From [Borrelia] turdi (GTDB taxonomy: Bacteria; Spirochaetota; Spirochaetia; Borreliales; Borreliaceae), in assembly GCF_008828755.2 (NCBI RefSeq), contig NZ_QBLM01000001.1:62001-126000 (forward strand): DNA of 64,000 nt, read 5' to 3'. Positions 37,434-46,848 of this stretch are shown in pieces. A model generated the notes under the pieces. That model was not told the DNA's origin and ran no database searches. It was given only the letters and a program-made list of their open reading frames with translations. Numbering within the stretch: the stretch's first letter is position 1; each line of letters begins with the position of its first letter. Made by a program: the position numbers and the translations under genes.

Positions 37434-39899
37434 TCAATATCTCATCTCAATTCCTAAGAAAAATTTAAATCCAGAAAAATATTTGTAATAACTGTTAACT
37501 TTATCATTGTCAAAATAAAAAGGATAAGCTATTACAAAAGAAAGCGGCAACTGAGGCAAAAGACTTCTAATTCCAGTTCCCCAGCTAAAAGCAAAACTAC
37601 TAAAAGGTCTAAATAAAGAATTTTCTTGCCCTTCTAAAGAATAAGAAGCAAAATCTATAAAAAAAACATCCCAAACTAAAATATTTTTTAACAAAGGAAT
37701 AGATATTTGAACAGTATTTACAAAAGAACTGTAAATATTTTTCAAAATCCCCCAACCTCTAGCCTGCATAAAATTTTCACTAAGAACTATATGATGATGG
37801 GGTTGAATTTCAATTTCAAAACCATTGCCAAGAGGAGGTAATATATTTGAATAGACACTCCTTAAAGTTAAAATAATGTCAAAATAAGGACTAAAAACAT
37901 CCTCATATCCTAAAAGAGAAAAATACCTTTCAAAGGTTGTAGCTGATTTAATAAAATGGCTCTGACCAAATAAAAACCCGCCAAAAAAATCAAACTGCTG
38001 CTTAAGTAAAAATCCATTATTAGACAAAGAAGTAGAATTTCTTGTATCCCAAGCCGCACTCAAACTAAGAGAATTTTCAAATCTAAAAGTCTTATAATTA
38101 TCTCTTAAATAATAATTTGAAGGCCTGTTAACCTCATTGTCATAAAAAACATATTTCAAAGCGGTTTGTAAAGTCCCAAGAAGAGTCTGCTTACCAAGAT
38201 AATTAGAAAAAGTATATCCTGTAAATCCTCCAAAACTAAGTTTAAGCAAAGAATAATTCATAGCATTAAAATCGGAAAAGCTTTTGGCATCTCGATATTC
38301 TTCCCAACTTGTAAATGGATCAGGAACTTCCCTTTTGCCAGAAAAAATAGGTCCATTAATATCCTGATAAGCAGTATTAACAGAATGTGAAAAATCTACA
38401 AATCCACCTACAGTCCATCTTTTTTGAAAAAACCAATTATCTCTAAATGTCAAACTTAGACTTTGCTCTAAAAAAGATAAATTTAGTCTTGCAGCAAAAT
38501 AATAGCCTTCGCCTAAAAAATTAGAAAGCTCCCATTGTCCAAATACTGAGAATGGGAAAGAAGAATTTGAATTACCTCCAAAATTCATACCAAATCCAAA
38601 ATTACTTGTTGCTCGCTCCTCAATGTTTAAATTTATTTTCATAAGCCCTTCTGTATTGCTTGGAACAATGTCGGGGATTACGTTTGAAAAATAACCAAGC
38701 TGTTGTAAATTTACCATGCCCATCTTAAACTTATCCAAGCTAAAAACATCTCCCTCTTGAAGGGGAATCTCTCTAAGTATTACACGTGAGGCTGTATTTT
38801 TATTTTTAGAAACAGTAATAGACTCAATATGAGCTTTATCCTTTTCTAAGATTTTAATTAAAAAATCAACAAACTCTCCTCTTATCTTTTGTGAAGGAAT
38901 AATTTCTGTAAAAATATACCCTTCCTTAAAATAACTTTCCTTAATTTTAATAAAATCCTGCTCAAATTTAGAATTATTAAAAATATCGCCTTCTTTAAAT
39001 GTGATAAAATTTTTTAATTCTTCCAAACTAAAAACTGAATTACCAAAAATTTCAAACTTTCCAAATCTAAAAACATTACCTTCTGAAATAAAATATTTCA
39101 AAAAAACTTCCTTTTCTAACCTTTGAGAATCTTTAAGAGAATCTTTAATATCAACAGTACTATTTATAATCTTAATATCAATATATCCATTATTTTTATA
39201 AAAAGACTCTAATTGTCGCTTATCCTTGTCAACATTACTTTTTAAATATTTACCATCTGAGAAAAGAGATACTACTCTTGATGCTAAAGATTTTCTCAAA
39301 GTACTACTTTTAAAACTTAAATTTCCTTCAAAATCAATACCTTTAATAACATATTTGGGCCCAGCTACTATCTTAAAAACAATATCAACTAAATTTCCTT
39401 CTTCCTTGATTTCAAAATTTGCAGAAACCTCAAGATACCCCATATCTTTATACATCTCTTCAAGCTTGTTAACACCTTTGTTAACACTTGCAAGGTTTAA
39501 AGGCTCATTAGTTTTAATATTTACCTTCTCAACAAGTTCACTATTCCAAAAAACTCTACTGCTATCAGAAAAAACAACAGAATTAACCAAAGATTTCTCT
39601 TTTACAATAAATGTAATAAAAAGATCCTCACCATCTATTTTGAAAATCGGCTTAATAAGCCCAGAAAAATAATCAAGAGAATAAAGATCAATTTGCAATT
39701 TATCAAAAATTTCATTAGAATATGCTTTACCAATGTAAGGTTTTAAAATATTAATAAAATCTGCCTCTTTCTTATTCTTAAGTCCTTCAAAATTAATACC
39801 TTTTATTATTTTCCCTTTGTAATTTTCAACTTGAGCAAAACCAAAAACAACAAAAAACATTAAAAAACTTATAAAAAATAAACCTCTAATTGAACCCAT
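37434..39899 (-). CDS. bamA: Outer membrane protein assembly factor BamA
   Basis: Core of the beta-barrel assembly machine. 821 residues: signal peptide (1-~22, FGFAQ), five POTRA domains (~25-430; for example GIDFEGNLSFKSSTLRKSL, FEIFGNSVFSLEELKNFITFKEGD, ITVSKNKNTASRVILREIPLQEGD), then a 16-strand barrel with the VRGWG-like motif (here MQARGWG) in the lid loop and a C-terminal aromatic ending (FFLGIEMRY). ATG 39899 has GAGG four bases upstream. It lies 17 bases after tamB. Confidence 0.96.
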   Translation of the reverse strand: MGSIRGLFFISFLMFFVVFGFAQVENYKGKIIKGINFEGLKNKKEADFINILKPYIGKAYSNEIFDKLQIDLYSLDYFSGLIKPIFKIDGEDLFITFIVKEKSLVNSVVFSDSSRVFWNSELVEKVNIKTNEPLNLASVNKGVNKLEEMYKDMGYLEVSANFEIKEEGNLVDIVFKIVAGPKYVIKGIDFEGNLSFKSSTLRKSLASRVVSLFSDGKYLKSNVDKDKRQLESFYKNNGYIDIKIINSTVDIKDSLKDSQRLEKEVFLKYFISEGNVFRFGKFEIFGNSVFSLEELKNFITFKEGDIFNNSKFEQDFIKIKESYFKEGYIFTEIIPSQKIRGEFVDFLIKILEKDKAHIESITVSKNKNTASRVILREIPLQEGDVFSLDKFKMGMVNLQQLGYFSNVIPDIVPSNTEGLMKINLNIEERATSNFGFGMNFGGNSNSSFPFSVFGQWELSNFLGEGYYFAARLNLSFLEQSLSLTFRDNWFFQKRWTVGGFVDFSHSVNTAYQDINGPIFSGKREVPDPFTSWEEYRDAKSFSDFNAMNYSLLKLSFGGFTGYTFSNYLGKQTLLGTLQTALKYVFYDNEVNRPSNYYLRDNYKTFRFENSLSLSAAWDTRNSTSLSNNGFLLKQQFDFFGGFLFGQSHFIKSATTFERYFSLLGYEDVFSPYFDIILTLRSVYSNILPPLGNGFEIEIQPHHHIVLSENFMQARGWGILKNIYSSFVNTVQISIPLLKNILVWDVFFIDFASYSLEGQENSLFRPFSSFAFSWGTGIRSLLPQLPLSFVIAYPFYFDNDKVNSYYKYFSGFKFFLGIEMRY

Positions 39900-39916
39900 C
39901 TTAACCTCTTAACAAT

Positions 39917-42900
39917 TTAATATTTAAATTTCCAAGAAATACCTATATTATTTCCTATTCCATCTAAACCTTTTTTCATAAAATTGTAATCAAACTCATA
40001 ATTAACTAAAAAAAATGGAGAATCAAACTCAATACCTAAATTAATAACAAAATTTAAATCTTTTGAAAAAGGAGTCATTTGCTCTTTTAAAAATCCAAAA
40101 CCTCCACTAATAAAAACACCCTCAACAAGATATTTCCCGACCTTAACGCTTGTATTGTCAAGAACATCAACAAAAGTAGGATTTCCAATTTTAAAAAAAT
40201 TACTATTAATAGAATTCTTCAATATATCTGTCTTTATACTCAACAAATCTAAGTTTAATACAGAACGCATATAATCTTCAATGGGTTGAATTAAAAAATC
40301 AAGAGCAATGTCACTTACTATTCCAATTGCCATTTCAGCAGCATTAGTCCCTGCCGATCGCAATCCCCCTTCAGCCCCCCCCTCCATTGTTGAACCTGAA
40401 AGCAAATATTTAATCTCCTGTTCAGTTCTAGAAGGATAAGACATAAACTCAATTTTCCATAAACTCAAAGGACAATCAATGCCTATTGTAACAAGCAGCT
40501 TATCATTTCTATCTTTAATAGTATTTGTAGCCTCTGCTTTTATCCATGGATCAAATTTAGTTCTGCTCTCATTAAAGGAAATATAAGAGCCACTTTTAAA
40601 GATAAATTTTTTATTATTATAATTAACAAAACCACTTGCAATATTCAAATCTCCCTTAAGAATAAAATCATCTGTTTTTGTATCAGATTTTATTATAAGC
40701 TTATCCCCTCTTGAAATAGTAGCTTGTAAAAACGAAATATTACTATCTGGCCAATGAAAAGTAACACCACTGTCAAAATTTATCTCAAGATGGGTTAAAA
40801 TATCAAAATCTCGAATATTAACATCAACTGTTTGCACTTTTTTTACTTGCTTGAAGGGATTTATCAATAAATTAACAATAGAACTTTCAAGGGAATAAAC
40901 CCAAGCATTTGAAACATTTAAAACGCCTTTAAACATAATTTCATCAGGATTTCCTTCAATTGAAAAATTACCTAAAGCATAGCCTGTAAAGCTTAAAGCA
41001 ATTTTGTCAAACTTAATAGGAACTCCTGTTCTACCAGTCACATTAATATCTATTTTGTAATAATCAATAATAGTATCACTTAGAAAATTTAAATTTAAAC
41101 TGGTAGAAACAAAAACTTTAGAGTATCGATCTAGGTTAAACTCATTGCTAAAAATGATTTTATTATCCTGAATTTCAACTGGCACATCAAATATTTCTAA
41201 AACCCTATCACCACCAAACTTTCTAAAAGCTCTTAAATACTCAGTACTTATTGATCCTTTTTGAATATTTAAACTTCCATTAATATTAGGATTATACAAA
41301 TCTCCATCAATATTAAATTCACCATTTAAAACAAGATCATAAAGAATAAAATGAGTGTCAATATTAAATAAAAAATGTGAATCTAAAAAATCTTTAGTTA
41401 TTATTTTTGAATCAAATTTAATATCTTTAACATTCCCAAGAATTTTATTTTTAATTATTTTGCCTGACGAATTAAAACTAAGAGGAAAATAATCTTTTAA
41501 AACAAAACTATATTCTCCACTATCATAATGATATAAAATATTAATAAGATCATAATCAATTGAAGTCATATTAAATTTTTCAAAATCATTGCTAAACTCA
41601 ACTGTAAGATTAGATAAAAACTCATTTTTATATTTAATATCTCTAAAAGAGAATTCGCCCTCTGTTTTGGTTTTCAAAATTCCAAATTGATCTTTGTCTC
41701 TGCTTTCAAAGTTTCTAAAATTTGCACTAAGCTTATAAGAAAACAGGCCGCTATTAAAAACCATATTAGACACACCTATAGAACTGCTTAGATCATATCT
41801 TAGGCTGCCAGTAAGAAACTCTTTTTTATTGCGTTTAGCTTTTATATTATATATGTTAAGTTTATTGTCCAATAATCCTAAATTCAGAGAAAATTGAACA
41901 GGAATGCCTAATAAAATTAATTTATCAGCCTCAAGATATCCACTCAAAGAATAATTTTTAAAATCATTGTTTTTAAAATTTAGTAAAAAATTACCATTGA
42001 CCTTCCCCTCTAAAAGAGACAAAGAATTAAAATTGCAAAAATCTAAATCTTGGAATTTAAGCAAAAAATAGCTTCCATATTCATCAGAATTAACCCCTAA
42101 AAAATATCGTTCTGAATTTACGCTAGAAAATAGATTCAAACTCCCATTAAAATCATCTTTTAAATTGAATTGTCCGTATCCTTGCAAATTTGAAAGTTTG
42201 TTTACAAACTTAACATCAGAAATGTATAACTTATCATATTCATATAAACCCTTAAAACCAAAATTAAAATTATAGGCGGGCATTTTAGAAACTTTTATTA
42301 TATTAAACTTATCTATTTTAAATTTCAAATCATTATTAATGCCTAAATAGTTTCCATGAGAATTTATATTTATCAAAAGATCAGAAGTTTTATTATAAAC
42401 CTTAAAACCATTAACATTAAGAGCATAAATTATTTTAGAATCAAAATAATTTATATCTAATTTAATACCAAGAGGAGATTCTGCAACAATAAACTTATCT
42501 TTAAGATTCACATTAAAGTTCAAAAGATAACTTTTGTCCAAATAAGAAAAGTTCATACCAATATTAAACCCGCTTTCAAATAACTCAACAAATAAACTAG
42601 AATGCAAATTGTAATCATTATACTGTAAATCAAAGTTATTTGATTTGTAAAAATTTTTTTCTCCACTAGCATCAAATATGAATTTGAAATTATCTAACTT
42701 TGAAAATACTATAAAATTAAATTTTTTTAATCTATTTTTATGATAGTCAAATTTGTTTAAATCAAAATCAGAAACTAAATTTAAATATTTACCTGAAAAT
42801 AAAATCTGGGGAAAAAAATTTATTAAGTAAGAACTAGGAATGACTTCTTTTAAAAAAAGCAAAGGAAACTCTTTAATGCCTAAACTAAAAGAAAATTCCT

Positions 42901-44317
42901 CATCATTAAGATCACCCTTTAAATAAATTTGAGAATTTTTATTTTCTAAATAAATCAAATAGTCAAAAAAAACTTTATCCTTTAAAAAATAAGTTTTTAA
43001 GCTTAAATTTTGAAAACTAAGATTTCCAAGGCTAAAATTATTAGACTTAACTGAGAAAATATCCTTATCTTTCTTAAAATCCAAATACCCATTTAAGTCC
43101 TTAAAGTTTAAAATTTTTGCAGACTTAAAGTTAAGGCGTCCTATTGGAAGCAAGTCTTTTAAAGAATAATAACCTTTATAGTTTACAACTCCCCTTTTGA
43201 GCTTTAAAAAAGCATTCTTAACAATTACAACGCTTTCATCCCCCTTGATTTCAAGTTGTAAGCCTTGAATTTCTTTACCTATAGTATCTACATTTAAAGA
43301 AGAATTCATTATCCCTGCATATCTTAAATCTTTATCTTTAAAATCATAAGAAAATGCCACCTGCCCATTTAAACTTATATCAAAATAATCTTTATAAACT
43401 TCAAAGTCTTTGTTTAACTTAATCCAATTTAAAAGATTAACATTAAAAAATAAAGCATCTAATCGAATAAAACCATTAGCTTTGTCATAACTTAAATTAA
43501 AATCAAAATTCTCCCTTCGTAAATTAAAAATTTTTAAATTTCCTTTTGAATAATTTATTTGGAATCCTTGCTCAAGAAAAGAAAAATATCTTGTTTTAAA
43601 TTCAAAAAAACTAAAATTAACATAACCATCCTCAAAGCCTTTTTTGAATTTTCCCTCAAAATAGAAAGTTGAATCTAAAATTCCATCATCAACTCTTTCA
43701 GGCGGTAAATTAATTTCTAAATTTTTAAAAGCACTAAAATCAATCACAGAGCTAAATAAAAAATCTTCATCTACGGTGCTTAAGGAAAAATTTTTAACTT
43801 TAAAATTCAACCAACTATTATTATTAAGCCTAATATTAATATTGATATTTTCTAAATTAATATTTAACCTATAAAGATAGTTTAAAACTTTATTAAAAAT
43901 TACATTTCTATTATTGTAAGCACTGCTAGAATTTGAATCATCGAATAAACCAAAATCACTTATATCAAAATTCAAATTACTCCCTTTAACATAAACATTT
44001 AAAATAATATTTTCATCACCTAAAATTAATTTAAACAGATTTAAATCTACCCTAACAACATCCATTAATATTTTATCTTTTCCATCCAAGCTTAACTCTA
44101 AACCGTCTATTTTAATAGATGATAAAAAATACGGTGAAATTTTATCATATTTAATCTTAAAGCCAAATTTTGACTCAAGATATTTTACAACAAAAAACTT
44201 GGCAGAATAAATTTGAACTTGAACAAATAAATTAATGGAAAAAATTATTAAAACAAAAACAAAAAATGCTGAAATCAACAATAAAAACGATTTATTTTTC
44301 AAAAATCCCAAATTCAT
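39917..44317 (-). CDS. tamB: TamB / AsmA-like inter-membrane protein
   Basis: 1466-residue protein with one N-terminal membrane anchor (residues ~9-34) and a long series of beta-strand repeats forming the groove-like bridge typical of TamB/YhdP-class proteins. The C-terminal DUF490 domain is recognisable (WIKAEATNTIKDRNDKLLVTIG, YPSRTEQEIKYLLSGS near 1300-1330; IGISWKF at the end). Bacteria with TamA use TamB for outer-membrane protein assembly or phospholipid traffic; Borrelia lacks TamA, and TamB is reported to work with BamA, in line with tamB-bamA-skp being one operon here. It is divergent from tmk across a perfect palindrome. Confidence 0.93.
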   Translation of the reverse strand: MNLGFLKNKSFLLLISAFFVFVLIIFSINLFVQVQIYSAKFFVVKYLESKFGFKIKYDKISPYFLSSIKIDGLELSLDGKDKILMDVVRVDLNLFKLILGDENIILNVYVKGSNLNFDISDFGLFDDSNSSSAYNNRNVIFNKVLNYLYRLNINLENININIRLNNNSWLNFKVKNFSLSTVDEDFLFSSVIDFSAFKNLEINLPPERVDDGILDSTFYFEGKFKKGFEDGYVNFSFFEFKTRYFSFLEQGFQINYSKGNLKIFNLRRENFDFNLSYDKANGFIRLDALFFNVNLLNWIKLNKDFEVYKDYFDISLNGQVAFSYDFKDKDLRYAGIMNSSLNVDTIGKEIQGLQLEIKGDESVVIVKNAFLKLKRGVVNYKGYYSLKDLLPIGRLNFKSAKILNFKDLNGYLDFKKDKDIFSVKSNNFSLGNLSFQNLSLKTYFLKDKVFFDYLIYLENKNSQIYLKGDLNDEEFSFSLGIKEFPLLFLKEVIPSSYLINFFPQILFSGKYLNLVSDFDLNKFDYHKNRLKKFNFIVFSKLDNFKFIFDASGEKNFYKSNNFDLQYNDYNLHSSLFVELFESGFNIGMNFSYLDKSYLLNFNVNLKDKFIVAESPLGIKLDINYFDSKIIYALNVNGFKVYNKTSDLLININSHGNYLGINNDLKFKIDKFNIIKVSKMPAYNFNFGFKGLYEYDKLYISDVKFVNKLSNLQGYGQFNLKDDFNGSLNLFSSVNSERYFLGVNSDEYGSYFLLKFQDLDFCNFNSLSLLEGKVNGNFLLNFKNNDFKNYSLSGYLEADKLILLGIPVQFSLNLGLLDNKLNIYNIKAKRNKKEFLTGSLRYDLSSSIGVSNMVFNSGLFSYKLSANFRNFESRDKDQFGILKTKTEGEFSFRDIKYKNEFLSNLTVEFSNDFEKFNMTSIDYDLINILYHYDSGEYSFVLKDYFPLSFNSSGKIIKNKILGNVKDIKFDSKIITKDFLDSHFLFNIDTHFILYDLVLNGEFNIDGDLYNPNINGSLNIQKGSISTEYLRAFRKFGGDRVLEIFDVPVEIQDNKIIFSNEFNLDRYSKVFVSTSLNLNFLSDTIIDYYKIDINVTGRTGVPIKFDKIALSFTGYALGNFSIEGNPDEIMFKGVLNVSNAWVYSLESSIVNLLINPFKQVKKVQTVDVNIRDFDILTHLEINFDSGVTFHWPDSNISFLQATISRGDKLIIKSDTKTDDFILKGDLNIASGFVNYNNKKFIFKSGSYISFNESRTKFDPWIKAEATNTIKDRNDKLLVTIGIDCPLSLWKIEFMSYPSRTEQEIKYLLSGSTMEGGAEGGLRSAGTNAAEMAIGIVSDIALDFLIQPIEDYMRSVLNLDLLSIKTDILKNSINSNFFKIGNPTFVDVLDNTSVKVGKYLVEGVFISGGFGFLKEQMTPFSKDLNFVINLGIEFDSPFFLVNYEFDYNFMKKGLDGIGNNIGISWKFKY

Positions 44318-44326
44318 ACACTCATA

Positions 44327-44361
44327 TATTGATAATTATTATTATATAATAATTATCAATA
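44327..44361. repeat. 16-bp perfect inverted repeat between tamB and tmk
   Basis: Arms 44327-44342 and 44346-44361 are exact reverse complements over 16 bases, separated by TAT. A -10-like TATAAT occurs on each strand within the centre (44345-44350 plus; 44346-44341 minus). It lies 10 bases upstream of the tamB ATG and ~42 bases upstream of the tmk start. It could be a bidirectional promoter core or a regulator site. Confidence 0.8.
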
Positions 44362-44402
44362 ACCTAATTATTGGCGCCAAAGGAAAGGAAGAAAAAATAT
44401 TT

Positions 44403-45011
44403 GTGATTAAAATTTTAAAAAACTTTTATTGCATAGAAGGAATTGATGGAAGCGGAAAAACAAGCATAATTAATAAACTAAAAGCTCTTTGCGACGATAA
44501 ATCAAGATATTATTTTACAAAAGAACCATCAAGCGGAATAATCGGAGAAATGATAAAAAAGCAATTAATGAATTTTAAAAATCCCTTAAAAGAATCAACA
44601 TTTGCATATCTTTATGCAGCAGATCGACACGATCATTTATATAAAAAAGGTGGAATACTAGAAATTTTAAAAACAAAATCCATAAAAATAATAACAGATC
44701 GCTATTTATTCTCATCAATTGCCTATCAAGGAGAATTAGGATATGAATTAAATAAAAATTTTCCACTGCCTGAAAAAGTATTCTTTATTGAAACAGCTCC
44801 AAACATAGCTTACGAAAGAATACAAAAATATAGAACACAAAGTGATCTTTTTGAGCTTGAAAGATACAATACTTTTGAAAAAATTGCTCTAAAGTATTCA
44901 AAAGCATTCAAAACCCTAGAAAAAAAAATTGATGTGATTTACCTTAATAATTCAACAAAAGATAATTTAAATAAAAACGCAAAAAAAATTTTTAATCTAA
45001 TAAAATTCTAA
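44403..45011 (+). CDS. tmk: Thymidylate kinase
   Basis: Phosphorylates dTMP to dTDP. From GTG 44403 it has 202 residues, the normal family length. The P-loop GIDGSGKT is at 13-20, TKEPSSG (DRX/LID-type substrate motif) near 42-48, and DRYLFSSIAYQG with the DRY dTMP-binding motif near 100-111. The longer frame from 44235 runs back through the tamB N-terminus and is not credible. AGGAAGG-type sequence lies 11-12 bases before the GTG, rather far. The gene stands near a thymidine kinase, consistent with thymidine salvage. Confidence 0.93.
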   Translation: MIKILKNFYCIEGIDGSGKTSIINKLKALCDDKSRYYFTKEPSSGIIGEMIKKQLMNFKNPLKESTFAYLYAADRHDHLYKKGGILEILKTKSIKIITDRYLFSSIAYQGELGYELNKNFPLPEKVFFIETAPNIAYERIQKYRTQSDLFELERYNTFEKIALKYSKAFKTLEKKIDVIYLNNSTKDNLNKNAKKIFNLIKF

Positions 45012-45037
45012 TATAATTAATCGTATGATTAATTATA
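45012..45037. repeat. 11-bp perfect palindrome around a start codon
   Basis: TATAATTAATC (45012-45022) and GATTAATTATA (45027-45037) are exact reverse complements with a four-base spacer. The ATG of the next gene (45025-45027) lies at the loop and stem boundary, and the left arm begins with a TATAAT. It starts immediately after the tmk stop. Confidence 0.85.
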
Positions 45038-45654
45038 TTTTCAAAAGTATAACTTTTCAAATAAGTTTATTTCTACTCCTTTTAGTAGCAGTTGCAAAGA
45101 TAAATGCATCGTCCAAATTTTATTATGCAGAACAATGGTATGTAATCTTTAGCGCTCAAATGAAAAAAAAACCTGAAAACTATAAAAAAAATATATTTTT
45201 TCTTCAAAAAGCCTTAAAATACCCATTTGGAAATCCAAAATACTCACTAACTAAAATAGAAACAAAAGAGCAATGGACAAAATATAAACTTCTTTTCAAA
45301 ATGCATGTAAATCTGCTCCTGGTTAAACAAAACTTATATCTGGGAAATTTATTTGACACAAGAAATTTATATTTTTTCAAAACTCCAGAAAAAAATGGAA
45401 TTATTCTCAATTTAGAAAAATCAAAAAAAATATATAAAATGGCTATTAACTACTACGATGAAGCGCTAAAATACCATAAAAAACTTGAAAGCTACAAATC
45501 TATCAAACTAGAAACCGATGGAATAACAAATTGGGAAAACGAATATCACAAAATCTCTCTTAAAGAGTTCGATTACTATGACATTATCAAAAAAGAACTA
45601 CTAAGAATTGACGAAACTAAAGCATTTTTTGAAAAAAGTTTAAACTATTATTAA
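45025..45654 (+). CDS. Hypothetical membrane-anchored or exported protein
   Basis: 209 residues; no family recognised. Residues ~5-27 form a hydrophobic signal or anchor (SLFLLLLVAVAKINAS), followed by a Lys/Tyr/Asn-rich, mainly helical domain with aromatic clusters (KFYYAEQWYVIF, MAINYYDEALKYHKKLE). The latter looks like a TPR-type helix pair. No Shine-Dalgarno precedes ATG 45025; its start codon sits in the centre of a palindrome and seven bases after a TATAAT, so a leaderless transcript is possible. Its stop overlaps the convergent thymidine kinase stop by four bases. Confidence 0.65.
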   Translation: MINYIFKSITFQISLFLLLLVAVAKINASSKFYYAEQWYVIFSAQMKKKPENYKKNIFFLQKALKYPFGNPKYSLTKIETKEQWTKYKLLFKMHVNLLLVKQNLYLGNLFDTRNLYFFKTPEKNGIILNLEKSKKIYKMAINYYDEALKYHKKLESYKSIKLETDGITNWENEYHKISLKEFDYYDIIKKELLRIDETKAFFEKSLNYY

Positions 45655-46757
45655 AAAAATTCTTTGCCCTCTTTGGAAAAAAAAATTTTATTTATATAAT
45701 CCTTGTTTAATGAAAACTTAAAAACAAGATCTTTAAAATTTTCTTTACTCAAGATACTATATTCTGAGAAAAGGGTTATTAATGCTCTTTCTGCTAAAAA
45801 AGGTAATTCTACAATATTTCTCAAAATTTCAGCCCTAAATTCACACATTTTTTCGCTATTTAAAGAATTTACAAAATTGGAATTTTCAACATCAGTGCTT
45901 AACTCTACAATTTCATTTTCAAGAAATTTTTTATCTCCTTGTGAATACAGTAGGGCAAATGGCTTTAAAAAAGAAAAAAAATATTCTTTACCCACAAGAT
46001 AATGATGCATTGAACATCTTGTAGCATAATTTGGATAAATAGCAGATTCAATCTCTTCGTCACCACCAACAATAAGCAAAGGATCAAAATAAGGAGCTGG
46101 AATTTCTTTATTGTTGTAAAAATAATACCTATACGAAAAAAAAGATTCTTCCATGCAATCAATGTGACCACAATAAGCTCCAAGCTTATAAATCTTATCT
46201 GAATATTCTACCAAAAGTTTAGCAGTATCATTAAAAGACTCTTTTCTAAAATTATAAAGTAATGTGGGCAATATAAATAAAATATTCTCATTTAAAGAAA
46301 TTTTATTTAAAACAAAAATCAAACGTTCATCATAAAAACATGCCTCATCAATAATAAAAGTACCACAACTAGGATTAGAAGCTATTAAATTTTCAATATC
46401 AAACGAGCTGCTGGCAAAACCAATCTCATCAATTTTATCTTTTCCGCCGCCTCTATATGGTATTACATTTTCTGGATAATCCTGAAATCTCCTCTTGTCT
46501 AAAAAATTTCTAATAAAAAATACATTAACCCTGCTCCTATTACCTTTAATAACATTGCCTAACACCTTGAAAGATTTTTTTCTTACAACAAGAGAATCTT
46601 TATAAATTTTTGCGGCATATTCTGTTTTTCCACTTCCCATAGGACCAACTACAAGAATCAAATTTATTTTGGCTTTAAAATCAAAATGACTAACAGAGAT
46701 AATGTTATTTAATAATTTAGTATCTTCTTTATTAGCAAAGTCTAAACAAAAACTCAA
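45651..46757 (-). CDS. tdk: Thymidine kinase, enlarged
   Basis: Type-II-like thymidine kinase. P-loop GPMGSGKT at residues 38-45, the magnesium-binding TFIIDEACFYD block near 135-145, an altered zinc-lobe region (AYCGHIDCMEESF) and the YPNYATRCSMHHYLVG segment, which corresponds to the C-terminal zinc-site region. At 368 residues it is much longer than the usual ~190-210, with extra N-terminal and C-terminal parts. I chose TTG 46757 because GGGAGG precedes it and because a -10 TATAAT (46792-46787, minus) overlaps the alternative TTG at 46787. It supplies dTMP for tmk; Borrelia lacks standard thymidylate synthase. Confidence 0.8.
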   Translation of the reverse strand: MSFCLDFANKEDTKLLNNIISVSHFDFKAKINLILVVGPMGSGKTEYAAKIYKDSLVVRKKSFKVLGNVIKGNRSRVNVFFIRNFLDKRRFQDYPENVIPYRGGGKDKIDEIGFASSSFDIENLIASNPSCGTFIIDEACFYDERLIFVLNKISLNENILFILPTLLYNFRKESFNDTAKLLVEYSDKIYKLGAYCGHIDCMEESFFSYRYYFYNNKEIPAPYFDPLLIVGGDEEIESAIYPNYATRCSMHHYLVGKEYFFSFLKPFALLYSQGDKKFLENEIVELSTDVENSNFVNSLNSEKMCEFRAEILRNIVELPFLAERALITLFSEYSILSKENFKDLVFKFSLNKDYINKIFFSKEGKEFF

Positions 46758-46848
46758 GAATCCTCCCTGAAGTAAATTCAAATTCAATTATACAAATAAA
46801 GAACAACAAAAAACCTAAAATTAATAATTTAAGGCTCTATTAAAGTCA

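Noticed and set aside
44235..44402. Extended tmk start inside tamB
   Set aside because: It would overlap the tamB N-terminus on the other strand, and the extra 56 residues have no kinase similarity.
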